Shown here piece after piece: positions 1-5,412 of a DNA stretch of 7,176 nt. Under the pieces are notes generated by a model. The model ran no database searches and was not told the DNA's origin. It saw nothing but the letters and a program-made list of their open reading frames with translations. Each line of letters opens with the position of its first letter. Positions within the stretch are counted from its first letter, which is position 1. The DNA lies in the NCBI GenBank assembly GCA_029942265.1, contig JAOZTO010000124.1:1-7176 (forward strand). Reading direction: 5' to 3'. The position numbers were made by a program, and so were the translations under genes. The DNA comes from Desulfocapsa sp. (lineage in GTDB: Bacteria; Desulfobacterota; Desulfobulbia; Desulfobulbales; Desulfocapsaceae).

Positions 1-197
1 GGAGTTGGGATCCTAAAGAAACCTGGTCACTTATCACCTGGTTTGTCTATGCCATTACACTCCATGCCCGTTACACTCGCGGTTGGGGAGGCACCAGAAT
101 TGCCTGGCTTGCAATTTTTGGCTTTATTTCTGTAATTTTTACTTATTATGGAGTTAATTTCCTCCTTTCAGGACTGCACAGTTATGGAACAAGTTAA
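1..197 (+). CDS. ccsA: CcsA/CcsB (ResC)-type cytochrome c biogenesis protein, C-terminal fragment
   Basis: Partial gene: the 5' part lies outside the window. The reading frame begins at base 3 and gives 64 residues before a TAA at 195-197. The visible start, [13 protein letters not shown], is the hallmark W-[GS]-W-D-P-K-E-T-W-S segment of the CcmC/CcsA heme-handling family. It is followed by a membrane helix ending in the conserved LHAR, a short loop (TRGWGG), and a last helix ending [12 protein letters not shown], whose His is also conserved. Known role of the family: the integral membrane part of the system II (Ccs/Res) machinery, which exports heme and attaches it to CXXCH motifs of periplasmic apocytochromes with CcsB/ResB. 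The next gene on the same strand encodes a tetraheme cytochrome, a natural substrate. Confident as family; system II rather than CcmC (system I) is inferred from the C-terminal wording and is a little less sure. Confidence 0.88.
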   Translation, partial: SWDPKETWSLITWFVYAITLHARYTRGWGGTRIAWLAIFGFISVIFTYYGVNFLLSGLHSYGTS

Positions 198-209
198 TTA
201 CTCCATTGC

Positions 210-238
210 TTGACAAGGAATTTCAAAACAGGTATACA
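210..238 (+). promoter_or_regulatory. Sigma70-type promoter for the cytochrome c3 gene
   Basis: A perfect -35 box TTGACA (210-215) is followed by a 17-nt spacer and TATACA (233-238) as -10 box. This is close to consensus with optimal spacing. Transcription would begin near 245 and give a leader of about 58 nt before the ATG at 303. It implies the cytochrome can be expressed independently of the upstream ccsA-type gene. It also argues against the in-frame TTG at 210 as a start codon, because that TTG is part of the -35 box. No experimental start site is known to me. Confidence 0.72.
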
Positions 239-255
239 CAACCACTCAATGAACT

Positions 256-278
256 GCTATTCAGTTGTAGCTGAATGC
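256..278 (+). promoter_or_regulatory. Inverted repeat in the cytochrome c3 leader
   Basis: ATTCAG (259-264) and CTGAAT (271-276) form a perfect 6-bp inverted repeat with a 6-nt centre. The pairing extends to GC/GC outside if the T at 258 is bulged. It lies just downstream of the predicted transcription start (about +12 to +34), where either a repressor operator or an mRNA leader hairpin would make sense. I do not recognise it as the site of a named regulator. Confidence 0.35.
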
Positions 279-289
279 AATATTATAAC

Positions 290-294
290 AGGAG
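290..294 (+). promoter_or_regulatory. Ribosome binding site that fixes the cytochrome c3 start
   Basis: AGGAG at 290-294 lies 8 nt before the ATG at 303. It selects this ATG over the earlier in-frame TTG (210) and ATG (249), neither of which yields an N-terminal signal sequence. Confidence 0.8.
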
Positions 295-302
295 AAAAGA
301 AA

Positions 303-710
303 ATGAAGAAATGTACATTGTTCGCTATCGGTGCTGCCCTTGCTCTTGGGCTTTGTTTTGCAGGAACAGGCATTACTGCTGATGAGAAAGGTCCTGCAGA
401 AATGACTCTGGTATCTACCATCGACAAGGCAAAAAAACCAAAATCAGCTATTTTTCCCCACGCAGCACATCAGGAAAAATTAACTTGTGCTGATTGCCAT
501 CACGGCAAAGATGCAGATGGAAAAATGGTTCCTTATGCTGAAGGTCAAAAGATTGAAAAATGTGAGTCATGCCATAACAAAGCTGCTGGAATGCCAAAAA
601 AACTTACTACCTTTAAAGAAGCTGCACATGCACGTTGTAAGAGTTGTCACAAGAAAACTGACAAGAAACTCGCCAAATGTACTGTATGTCATCCAAAGGC
701 TAAAAAATAG
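303..710 (+). CDS. Periplasmic tetraheme cytochrome c3 (class III cytochrome c)
   Basis: 135 residues, ATG start with AGGAG 8 nt upstream. Residues 1-26 are a Sec signal peptide (MKK, then a hydrophobic core of about 20 residues, likely cleaved near ITA-DEK). The mature part has exactly four CXXCH heme-attachment motifs: CADCH (62-66), CESCH (87-91), CKSCH (112-116) and CTVCH (126-130). It also has exactly four other His residues (53, 56, 67, 109), the count needed for bis-His ligation of four hemes. FPHAAH with CADCHH is the usual class III opening. All four motifs are CXXCH, whereas classical Desulfovibrio c3 has two CXXXXCH motifs. The mature chain is Lys-rich, as expected of a protein that docks acidic redox partners. 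Family role: periplasmic electron carrier between hydrogenases or formate dehydrogenases and membrane complexes; the partner here is unknown. The upstream ccsA-type gene matches the need for heme attachment. The stop codon TAG straddles the edge of a small mobile element. Confidence 0.9.
   Translation: MKKCTLFAIGAALALGLCFAGTGITADEKGPAEMTLVSTIDKAKKPKSAIFPHAAHQEKLTCADCHHGKDADGKMVPYAEGQKIEKCESCHNKAAGMPKKLTTFKEAAHARCKSCHKKTDKKLAKCTVCHPKAKK
702..709 (+). repeat. Target-site duplication, left copy (8 bp)
   Basis: AAAAAATA at 702-709 is repeated exactly at 780-787, immediately outside the two inverted ends of the 70-bp element between them. Eight bp is the duplication length typical of IS66-family transposition. 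The left copy supplies the last Lys codons and the TA of the cytochrome stop codon. Confidence 0.75.
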
Positions 711-779
711 TAAGCGCTCCCTGAAACACTTACAGGGACAGAAGTTTGATAAAGCAAGGTGCGGTAATTGGACGCTTAC
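710..779. mobile_element. 70-bp MITE with IS66-like terminal inverted repeats
   Basis: The left end reads GTAAGCGCTCC inward from 710. The right end, read inward on the minus strand from 779, is GTAAGCGTCC: the same sequence with one base missing. Ends beginning GTAA, often GTAAGCG, and an 8-bp target duplication are known traits of the IS66 family; here both flanks are AAAAAATA. The interior has no coding capacity. It holds a small hairpin, TCCCTG (718-723) with CAGGGA (733-738). Together these indicate a non-autonomous miniature element mobilised in trans by an IS66-type transposase encoded elsewhere. In RNA the ends can pair (TAAGCG 711-716 with CGCTTA 773-778), forming a folded 3' untranslated region ahead of the terminator. 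The element type is well supported by structure; the IS66 assignment rests on recalled end sequences. Confidence 0.7.
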
Positions 780-787
780 AAAAAATA
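780..787 (+). repeat. Target-site duplication, right copy (8 bp)
   Basis: AAAAAATA, identical to 702-709. The match continues with GT on both sides because the element itself begins with GT, so the exact cut site has a 2-bp ambiguity. Confidence 0.75.
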
Positions 788-817
788 GTCTGTTAGATTT
801 GCCGCAAAGCAGAACAC

Positions 818-858
818 AAAAAAGCCCGTCTTTACTTTCGTAGAGACGGGCTTTTTTT
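818..858. terminator. Bidirectional rho-independent terminator
   Basis: A 15-bp stem (821-835 with 840-854, one G-T wobble) closes on a TTTC loop (836-839). The GC core is GCCCGTC/GACGGGC. It is flanked by an A-run before (818-823) and a T-run after (852-858), so it works in both directions. On + it ends the cytochrome c3 transcript; on - it lies about 40 nt past the glyS stop at 895. Confidence 0.92.
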
Positions 859-865
859 ATTATAT

Positions 866-875
866 CCGAATATTT
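866..875 (-). repeat. Intergenic repeat motif AAATATTCGG, copy 1
   Basis: CCGAATATTT on the + strand is the reverse complement of AAATATTCGG, the core found again at 3885-3894 and 7130-7139. It sits between the terminator and the end of glyS. This copy lacks the leading GT of the others (it has CC), so it is the weakest member of the set. Confidence 0.4.
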
Positions 876-894
876 GGAATAAAAGTGGATTGTT

Positions 895-2970
895 TTAGCT
901 GGCTTGCATTTTAGAAATATCACCAACTTTTAAGAACAGTACAGCAATCCCTGTTAGTAAATTAAGTCGATTTTGACGAACAGCATCATCTTTGTCCATT
1001 ACCATTACTTTATCAAAAAAGGTATCCACAGGTTCTTTAAGAGTCAGCATGGCGGCCAATGCGCCTCGATAATCATGTAAATCAAGTAATGGTTGAACTT
1101 CTGCAACAAGTTGTGTAAACACATGTGCCAATTCTTTTTCAGATTCTTCACTCAGCAGACTGTCTTCTATGTCTACCGTTGTATTGTCTTTAATAATATT
1201 ACGAATACGCTTAAAGGAAGCGGCAAGTACTGAAAAAGCTTCTTCCTTTCGAATATCAGTAAGAGCTTGTATCTTCTTAAGTGAATCATTTATATCATCA
1301 AACTGGACTGAGGTCACGGCATCAACCGCCTCGGCGTCAACTCCTGCGGCCAACAGGTTGTGTACAAAACGACCTTGAATAAACACAAGAAGTTTTTCCA
1401 CCGTATCGGAGCCGCCGTTCACCTTATCTCCATAAAGAGACAGTGATTTAGAGATCACATCTTCAAGGGAAAGAGTCCAGCCAAAATGCTCTATAATATG
1501 TATAATAGCAAGAGAGATTCTTCGTAAACCAAATTGATCAGCTGTTCCAGTGGGAATCTGCCCCACTCCAAAACATCCACTCAAAGTATCAATCCTATCG
1601 GCTAGGCCAACCACGGCACCAAGAGCTGATGATGGCAATTCGGCACCAGCTCGTTTGGGAAAATAATGCTCCTGTATTGCCTCAGCCACAGCCGCTGTTT
1701 CACCATCATTCAAAGCATAAGCACAGCCCATTTTCCCTTGAAGTGATGGGAATTCACCAACCATATCAGTGAGCAGATCTGTTTTGCAAAGAAGCGCTGC
1801 ACGGCAGGCATTATCAACAGACTCAGGGATAAACTGTTCGGCAAGAAGTCTGGTCAGTTTTACAATACGATCTGTTTTTTCACGCATAGACCCAAGTTTT
1901 GCCTGAAAAATGATACCGGAAAGCTTCTCAATTCTATCCTCAAGTCTCTCCTCCTTATCACCTGCAAAGAAGAAAAAAGCATCTTCAAGACGTGCCCGTA
2001 GTACTCGTTCGTGACCAGTTCTGGTCAAGTTAATGTCTTTAACTTCGGTATTGTTTACAGCGACAAAATGAGGTAACAACTGGTTGTTATTATCAACAAC
2101 CGGAAAATATTTTTGGTGCTCACGCATGGAAGTAATTAATGCCTCATCAGGTAACTGAAGAAATTTTTCATCAAAACTACCACACACACCAAAAGGCTTC
2201 TCAACAAGGTTACAGACTGTATCAGCCAAAGCATCATCCACAGAAACCATTACATTACTACTGCCAAGAGTATCGGCAACAGCCTTATTAATTTCGGTTA
2301 ATACGGCACTGCGTCTCTCAGCAGGATCAACCTGAACAAATACATCCTGTAAAGTCTGACGATAATCATCAACACCTTTCAGAACAATATCTTTATTAGC
2401 CATAAAACGATGTCCGCGGCTTAGATTAGAAGTGGCCATACCTTCATAACTAAACGGAATAATTGCTCCATCATACAGAGCCACGAGCCACTGAATAGGT
2501 CGAGCAAAAGTAGAGGTGTGTTCTCCCCAGTGCATTGATTTTGCAAAAGAAAATCCAAGCATCAACTCACCAAGGAGAGTGGGAAGTAATTCTACGGTTG
2601 CTTTCCCCTTATGTTTCTGGACAAGCATTAAGTAATCGCCTTTTTCTGTTGCGACAACTTGAAAATCTGAGACATCAGCACCCTTTGATCTCGCAAATCC
2701 CAAAGCAGCCTTAGTTGCATTACCGTCAGCGTCAAATCCAGCCTGTTTTGAGGGACCCATTATTTTAATTTCCGAGTTTGGCTGCGAATCTTCAAGATCA
2801 TTCACTAATAAGGCTAGTCGACGTGGTGTTCCTAAAGTTTCCACATCTCCATATGAAAGATTTAGAGCTTTTGCCTGTGCAAGAAAGTTATCTTTCAACT
2901 GTGCCAGTGCAGGTTTTTGAAAACCAGCAGGCAGTTCTTCGGTTCCAATTTCAAAAAGTAATTCAGCCAT
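895..2970 (-). CDS. glyS: Glycyl-tRNA synthetase beta subunit
   Basis: 691 residues, the usual length for the beta chain of the bacterial alpha2-beta2 glycyl-tRNA synthetase, which charges tRNA-Gly in the cytoplasm; the alpha chain (GlyQ) carries the aminoacylation site. Recognisable segments in order: N-terminal EIGTEELP (7-14), TPRRLA (48-53), RGHRF (185-189), PDEALITSMREHQKYF (274-289), LRARLEDAFFFF (324-335), KLGSM (358-362), the HD-type region CKTDLLTDMVGEFP (395-408) through LADRIDTL (456-463), and TGTADQFGLRR (474-484). A C-terminal DALR-type anticodon-binding domain follows, including VLAASFKRIRNI (581-592) and EPVDTFFDKVMVM (646-658). The start is set by the conserved MAELLFEIGTEE, but no Shine-Dalgarno sequence is visible, only an A-run before the ATG. 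glyQ, usually directly upstream, is not in this window; the upstream gene is folE2-like. Its transcript ends at the shared terminator near 818-858. Confidence 0.97.
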   Translation of the reverse strand: MAELLFEIGTEELPAGFQKPALAQLKDNFLAQAKALNLSYGDVETLGTPRRLALLVNDLEDSQPNSEIKIMGPSKQAGFDADGNATKAALGFARSKGADVSDFQVVATEKGDYLMLVQKHKGKATVELLPTLLGELMLGFSFAKSMHWGEHTSTFARPIQWLVALYDGAIIPFSYEGMATSNLSRGHRFMANKDIVLKGVDDYRQTLQDVFVQVDPAERRSAVLTEINKAVADTLGSSNVMVSVDDALADTVCNLVEKPFGVCGSFDEKFLQLPDEALITSMREHQKYFPVVDNNNQLLPHFVAVNNTEVKDINLTRTGHERVLRARLEDAFFFFAGDKEERLEDRIEKLSGIIFQAKLGSMREKTDRIVKLTRLLAEQFIPESVDNACRAALLCKTDLLTDMVGEFPSLQGKMGCAYALNDGETAAVAEAIQEHYFPKRAGAELPSSALGAVVGLADRIDTLSGCFGVGQIPTGTADQFGLRRISLAIIHIIEHFGWTLSLEDVISKSLSLYGDKVNGGSDTVEKLLVFIQGRFVHNLLAAGVDAEAVDAVTSVQFDDINDSLKKIQALTDIRKEEAFSVLAASFKRIRNIIKDNTTVDIEDSLLSEESEKELAHVFTQLVAEVQPLLDLHDYRGALAAMLTLKEPVDTFFDKVMVMDKDDAVRQNRLNLLTGIAVLFLKVGDISKMQAS

Positions 2971-3006
2971 TTTTTTTCGTCTAATAATAGTTAGTTAAAT
3001 AATAAT

Positions 3007-3032
3007 GGTCTATAGGCATCCTATAATCGACC
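3007..3032 (-). promoter_or_regulatory. Hairpin or operator-like palindrome upstream of glyS
   Basis: TATAGG (3011-3016) and CCTATA (3020-3025) pair around a 3-nt centre. Pairing resumes with GGTC (3007-3010) and GACC (3029-3032) if ATC at 3026-3028 is bulged, giving a 10-bp stem. It lies in the 83-bp spacer between the folE2-like gene and glyS, about 40 nt ahead of the glyS ATG. No U-run follows, so it does not look like a terminator. It could be a leader hairpin, an RNA processing site or an operator. It lacks the T-box consensus known from Firmicutes glycine genes. Confidence 0.35.
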
Positions 3033-3053
3033 GCTTCATTCTCATCTAAAGTA

Positions 3054-3785
3054 TCAGTTCGTACCCGTAGTAGCAAATGTTGAATATCCGTCAGCAAAAT
3101 TTTCAACTGTCAGTGTAAATGATCTGATTGCCCTTTCTGTCTCAAGGCTTTTACCTATCCTTCTAGTCAAAGATTCAACAGACATAACGTGGTGCTCTCC
3201 TCCCGCGTTTGTTTCTTCATGCTCTTCCTCAACTGCTTGTTCTATAAGTGTGATAATATCTTCTATCCAGATAAAATTTCTGAACCGAACAGCAGCAATA
3301 GTCTTTCCCCATCGACCAAGAGAGCGTGGTAGCCCTTTACATTCATCTTCCCGAAAGGGGGTCGACACAGGTATAACAACCTGTAATTCAAGATCATCTT
3401 CTGTCTCTAGAGATCCATGGATACTGCACTCATACCTGCAAGACTTCAAACATTCTGGATTATCTTTTTTTCTTTGAAGAAAGTAGATAAATGACATTTC
3501 AAGATGAGCAGCCTCTGCTTCTAGCTTCTCCTTCATCTCTTCAAGAATAGACTTAAATTTACCAATATCAATAGCCCCATGAAAACGATTCAAAATCTCC
3601 ACGAATCGACTCATATGTGTTCCTTTAAAATGATGGGGAAGATTCACATACATATTCACAGTAGCAATAGTATGTTGTCGAGAGTGCGCCTTATCAAGGA
3701 CAGTAATTGGGTAATTGATGGTTTTAACACCAACTTTCTTAATATTAATGCGACGGGTATCTTCCTGTTTCTGGATATCTTTCAT
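3054..3785 (-). CDS. FolE2-like protein (GTP cyclohydrolase IB family) with a degenerate active site
   Basis: 243 residues from the ATG at 3785; the start matches the family opening (MKDIQKQEDTRRINIKKVGVK). A TTG at 3833 and an ATG at 3806 would extend it by 16 or 7 residues, but these lie in repeat DNA and add nothing conserved. Scaffold kept: YPITVLDKA (25-33), QHTIATVNMYVNLPHHFKGTHMSRF (37-61), AEAAHLEMSFIYF (90-102), VIPVST (137-142), VRFRNFIWIEDII (166-178), VENF (227-230). True FolE2 converts GTP to dihydroneopterin triphosphate for folate and queuosine synthesis using a Cys in CPCSK and a His in AHNQR. Here the equivalent stretch, 143-162, has the same length but reads PFREDECKGLPR..., with neither motif; one Cys (149) lies three places later. 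The C-terminal IHNHSAYA is replaced by DGYSTFATT and the E-x-YSLLKR-DE segment is missing. It is in frame and intact, so I infer a divergent T-fold paralogue rather than a working cyclohydrolase; its activity is unknown. It lies between galT and glyS on the same strand. Confidence 0.85.
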   Translation of the reverse strand: MKDIQKQEDTRRINIKKVGVKTINYPITVLDKAHSRQHTIATVNMYVNLPHHFKGTHMSRFVEILNRFHGAIDIGKFKSILEEMKEKLEAEAAHLEMSFIYFLQRKKDNPECLKSCRYECSIHGSLETEDDLELQVVIPVSTPFREDECKGLPRSLGRWGKTIAAVRFRNFIWIEDIITLIEQAVEEEHEETNAGGEHHVMSVESLTRRIGKSLETERAIRSFTLTVENFADGYSTFATTGTN

Positions 3786-3798
3786 AATATGATTTTTC

Positions 3799-3810
3799 GT
3801 AAACATTCGG
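3799..3810 (+). repeat. Intergenic repeat motif GTAAACATTCGG, copy 2
   Basis: The 21 bases at 3792-3812 match 7121-7141 at 19 positions; both differences are C/T transitions (positions 3798 and 3804). It lies just ahead of the chosen start of the folE2-like gene, 14 nt from the ATG at 3785. Confidence 0.55.
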
Positions 3811-3882
3811 CTTCGGTTCAAAAATAGGCTCAACCATTGAACTGTAAATTTTTGGATAGTGTCCTTTCGGACAAGTTCCTAG

Positions 3883-3894
3883 GTAAATATTCGG
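3883..3894 (+). repeat. Intergenic repeat motif GTAAATATTCGG, copy 3
   Basis: This 12-mer is identical to 7128-7139 and differs by one base from 3799-3810. It lies in the galT to folE2-like spacer, in the same orientation as both. Confidence 0.55.
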
Positions 3895-3945
3895 GAAATT
3901 GCATTTCAGCACAGATGTTTACGAACCACTTCTTGAACTAAATGC

Positions 3946-4971
3946 TTATTTCTGATCATCCTCCTGGGATATTCGTTCCAGCGACTCGCTCAAATAGGAA
4001 GCGGCCTCTTCAGGGGGCATGGGATTAATATAAAATCCTGATCCCCACTCAAATCCTGCAATAGATGTAAGCTTAGGGACAATCTCAAAATGCCAGTGAA
4101 AATGAGGTAAATGCTTGGAGCGAAGAGGCTGAGTGTGGAGAACGAAGTTATATGGAACATTGGGAATACATGCATCCAGACGACAAAGACTCTCAGAGAA
4201 TATTTCAGCTAAAGCAAACATCTCTTCTTCAGTTTGTTCATGATAGGCAGAAGAATGTTTGAGGGGCAATATACACATCTCAAAAGGTGTACGAGGTGCA
4301 AATGGAGTAAGAGCGATAAAAAACTCGTTTTGACACACTACTCGGACATTCTGCATCAATTCCTGATGAATTATATCGCAATAAACGCAACGTTCCTTGT
4401 AATTATAATACTTTAATGCTCCTGCAAGTTCAGACTCTATCTTTCTTGGTAAGACCGGTAATGCCACAAGTTGTGAGTGAGAATGTTCAAGAGATGCCCC
4501 TGCAGCTTTTCCGAAATTCTTAAATACAAGCACATATCGAAACCTGTCATCCTGTTCAAGATCTATAATACGTTCCTGAAATGCCTTAAAGATCAAAGAC
4601 ATATGTTCAGGAGCTAACCTAAAAAAAACATCCTCATGATCGGGAGACTCTACGATAACCTCGTGGGCACCGATACCATTCATCTTATCGTATAGCCCTT
4701 CTCCTTCACGATTCAGACCACCTTCAATAACAAGTGCCGGATATTTATTGGGTACAACCCGAACTTTCCAACCTAGAGAATTAGGAACATCTGAATGACG
4801 TCCATAGGTCAACACTTCATGAGGTGTAGTATTTTCATTGCCTGGACAGAGAGGACAAAATCCTCCAACTGTTGGTGCCTCCGCAACGACAAAGTCAGAA
4901 GGACGTTTTCCACGTTCTTGTGCAATAATAATCCATCTACCAAGGACAGGATCTTTTCGTAGTTCAGGCAT
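3946..4971 (-). CDS. galT: Galactose-1-phosphate uridylyltransferase family protein
   Basis: 341 residues, HIT-superfamily nucleotidyltransferase of the GalT branch, cytoplasmic. Classical GalT transfers UMP between UDP-glucose and galactose-1-phosphate through a uridylylated histidine. Visible motifs: CPLC (39-42), GAHEVIVESP (101-110) and CVYC (195-198), offering likely metal ligands; HSHSQ (163-167), the active-site HxHxQ in which His165 should be the nucleophile; and HFHWHFEIVP (290-299) in the C-terminal half. The middle residue is Ser (HSH) where E. coli GalT has Pro (HPH). The HSHSQ form also occurs in relatives that act on other nucleotide sugars, such as plant ADP-glucose phosphorylase, so the substrate is uncertain. 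ATG start with the conserved opening PELRKDPVLGRWIIIA; no good Shine-Dalgarno is visible. It follows dksA by 18 nt, suggesting co-transcription. No galK or galE is in view. Confidence 0.88.
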   Translation of the reverse strand: MPELRKDPVLGRWIIIAQERGKRPSDFVVAEAPTVGGFCPLCPGNENTTPHEVLTYGRHSDVPNSLGWKVRVVPNKYPALVIEGGLNREGEGLYDKMNGIGAHEVIVESPDHEDVFFRLAPEHMSLIFKAFQERIIDLEQDDRFRYVLVFKNFGKAAGASLEHSHSQLVALPVLPRKIESELAGALKYYNYKERCVYCDIIHQELMQNVRVVCQNEFFIALTPFAPRTPFEMCILPLKHSSAYHEQTEEEMFALAEIFSESLCRLDACIPNVPYNFVLHTQPLRSKHLPHFHWHFEIVPKLTSIAGFEWGSGFYINPMPPEEAASYLSESLERISQEDDQK

Positions 4972-4989
4972 TTAGTACCGTAAAAAAAA

Positions 4990-5352
4990 TTATTTTCCCA
5001 GCGATTTTTCCTTAGATTCCTGAGTTGTCTTGCAATCAATACAAAGCGTTGTTACAGGCCTGGCTTCTAGGCGTTTCAAGCCAATGAGTTCACCACAACT
5101 TTCACATTCACCAAACTCTCCATCCTCGATTCGCTGAAGTGCCTCTTGTATCTTAGAGAGTAATCGCTGTTCTCTTTGTCTGATTCTGAGTTCAAAATTT
5201 CGTCCAGATTCGGCACTTGCCCGATCATTTGGATCAGGGATATTTCCCGAGTGATCGTTCAATTCTGCCAATGTTCTTTCTGCTTCTTTCAGAATATCAT
5301 CACGCTTTTCAATAAGTTGCTTACGAAATGTATCAAGTGCTTTCTTTTTCAT
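4990..5352 (-). CDS. dksA: DksA/TraR-family RNA polymerase-binding transcription factor
   Basis: 120 residues from the ATG at 5352. A TTG one codon upstream is possible, but AGAGG sits 6 nt before this ATG. Layout: an N-terminal helix, a coiled coil, and a C-terminal C4 zinc finger (CESC and CIDC; Cys 83, 86, 104, 107 counted from this ATG). The coiled-coil tip has DPNDRA, keeping the D-x-x-D-x-A pattern needed in E. coli DksA for action in the RNA polymerase secondary channel. The chain is about 30 residues shorter than E. coli DksA, lacking its N-terminal extension, as is common in Desulfobacterota. Expected role: with ppGpp, it lowers rRNA promoter activity and activates amino acid genes during starvation. 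The intact tip and four Cys argue for real DksA function rather than a TraR-like relic. It lies between moaC (60 nt) and galT (18 nt). Confidence 0.92.
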   Translation of the reverse strand: MKKKALDTFRKQLIEKRDDILKEAERTLAELNDHSGNIPDPNDRASAESGRNFELRIRQREQRLLSKIQEALQRIEDGEFGECESCGELIGLKRLEARPVTTLCIDCKTTQESKEKSLGK

Positions 5353-5358
5353 CAAAGA

Positions 5359-5363
5359 CCTCT
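5359..5363 (-). promoter_or_regulatory. Ribosome binding site of dksA
   Basis: AGAGG on the minus strand, 6 nt before the ATG at 5352. It is the clearest Shine-Dalgarno among the minus-strand genes here and selects this ATG over the adjacent TTG at 5355. Confidence 0.65.
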
Positions 5364-5412
5364 TATTTAATTAACTATTCAACGAATACCTGAAATTGCT
5401 AAAACTCTGATT

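Larger units (their letters stand above)
3796..3925. repeat. Segment bounded by an 11-bp perfect inverted repeat
   Basis: TTCGTAAACAT (3796-3806) and its exact complement ATGTTTACGAA (3915-3925) bound 130 bp that fill most of the spacer between galT and the folE2-like gene. A further copy of the core GTAAATATTCGG lies inside at 3883-3894. Nothing coding is visible between them. No target duplication is seen outside the repeats. The interior also has a small hairpin, TGTCC (3860-3864) with GGACA (3869-3873), without a U-run. It may be a remnant miniature element or paired binding sites. Confidence 0.5.

Noticed and set aside
210..302. An in-frame TTG (210) or ATG (249) would extend the cytochrome c3 N-terminus by up to 31 residues.
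   Set aside because: The TTG is inside the -35 box, neither start has a Shine-Dalgarno, and the ATG at 303 has AGGAG at good spacing and opens a proper signal peptide.
487..926. Overlapping frames across the cytochrome gene and terminator on both strands (487-843 +, 567-926 -).
   Set aside because: They read through the MITE and the terminator stem, show no family resemblance, and overlap well-supported genes.
2971..3053. A T-box leader controlling glyS.
   Set aside because: The 83-bp spacer is too short and lacks the T-box consensus and a terminator; the stem at 3007-3032 is not followed by a U-run.
3300..3372. Compensating frameshifts hiding a normal CPCSK...AHNQR segment in the folE2-like gene.
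   Set aside because: I translated the other two minus-strand frames across this stretch: one gives GKMNVKGYHALLVDGE, the other runs into stops, and neither contains the motifs. The segment has exactly the family length without any indel.
3250..3477. Small + strand open frames inside the folE2-like gene, galT, dksA and dnaJ.
   Set aside because: They are antisense to genes with clear family motifs and have no recognisable sequence or ribosome binding site of their own.
3786..3833. A longer folE2-like protein starting at TTG 3833 or ATG 3806.
   Set aside because: The extra residues are encoded in the repeat motif region, have no visible Shine-Dalgarno and are absent from the family's usual start, which fits the ATG at 3785.
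3860..3873. A terminator for galT formed by TGTCC-TTTC-GGACA.
   Set aside because: The stem is only 5 bp and no U-run follows on the minus strand.
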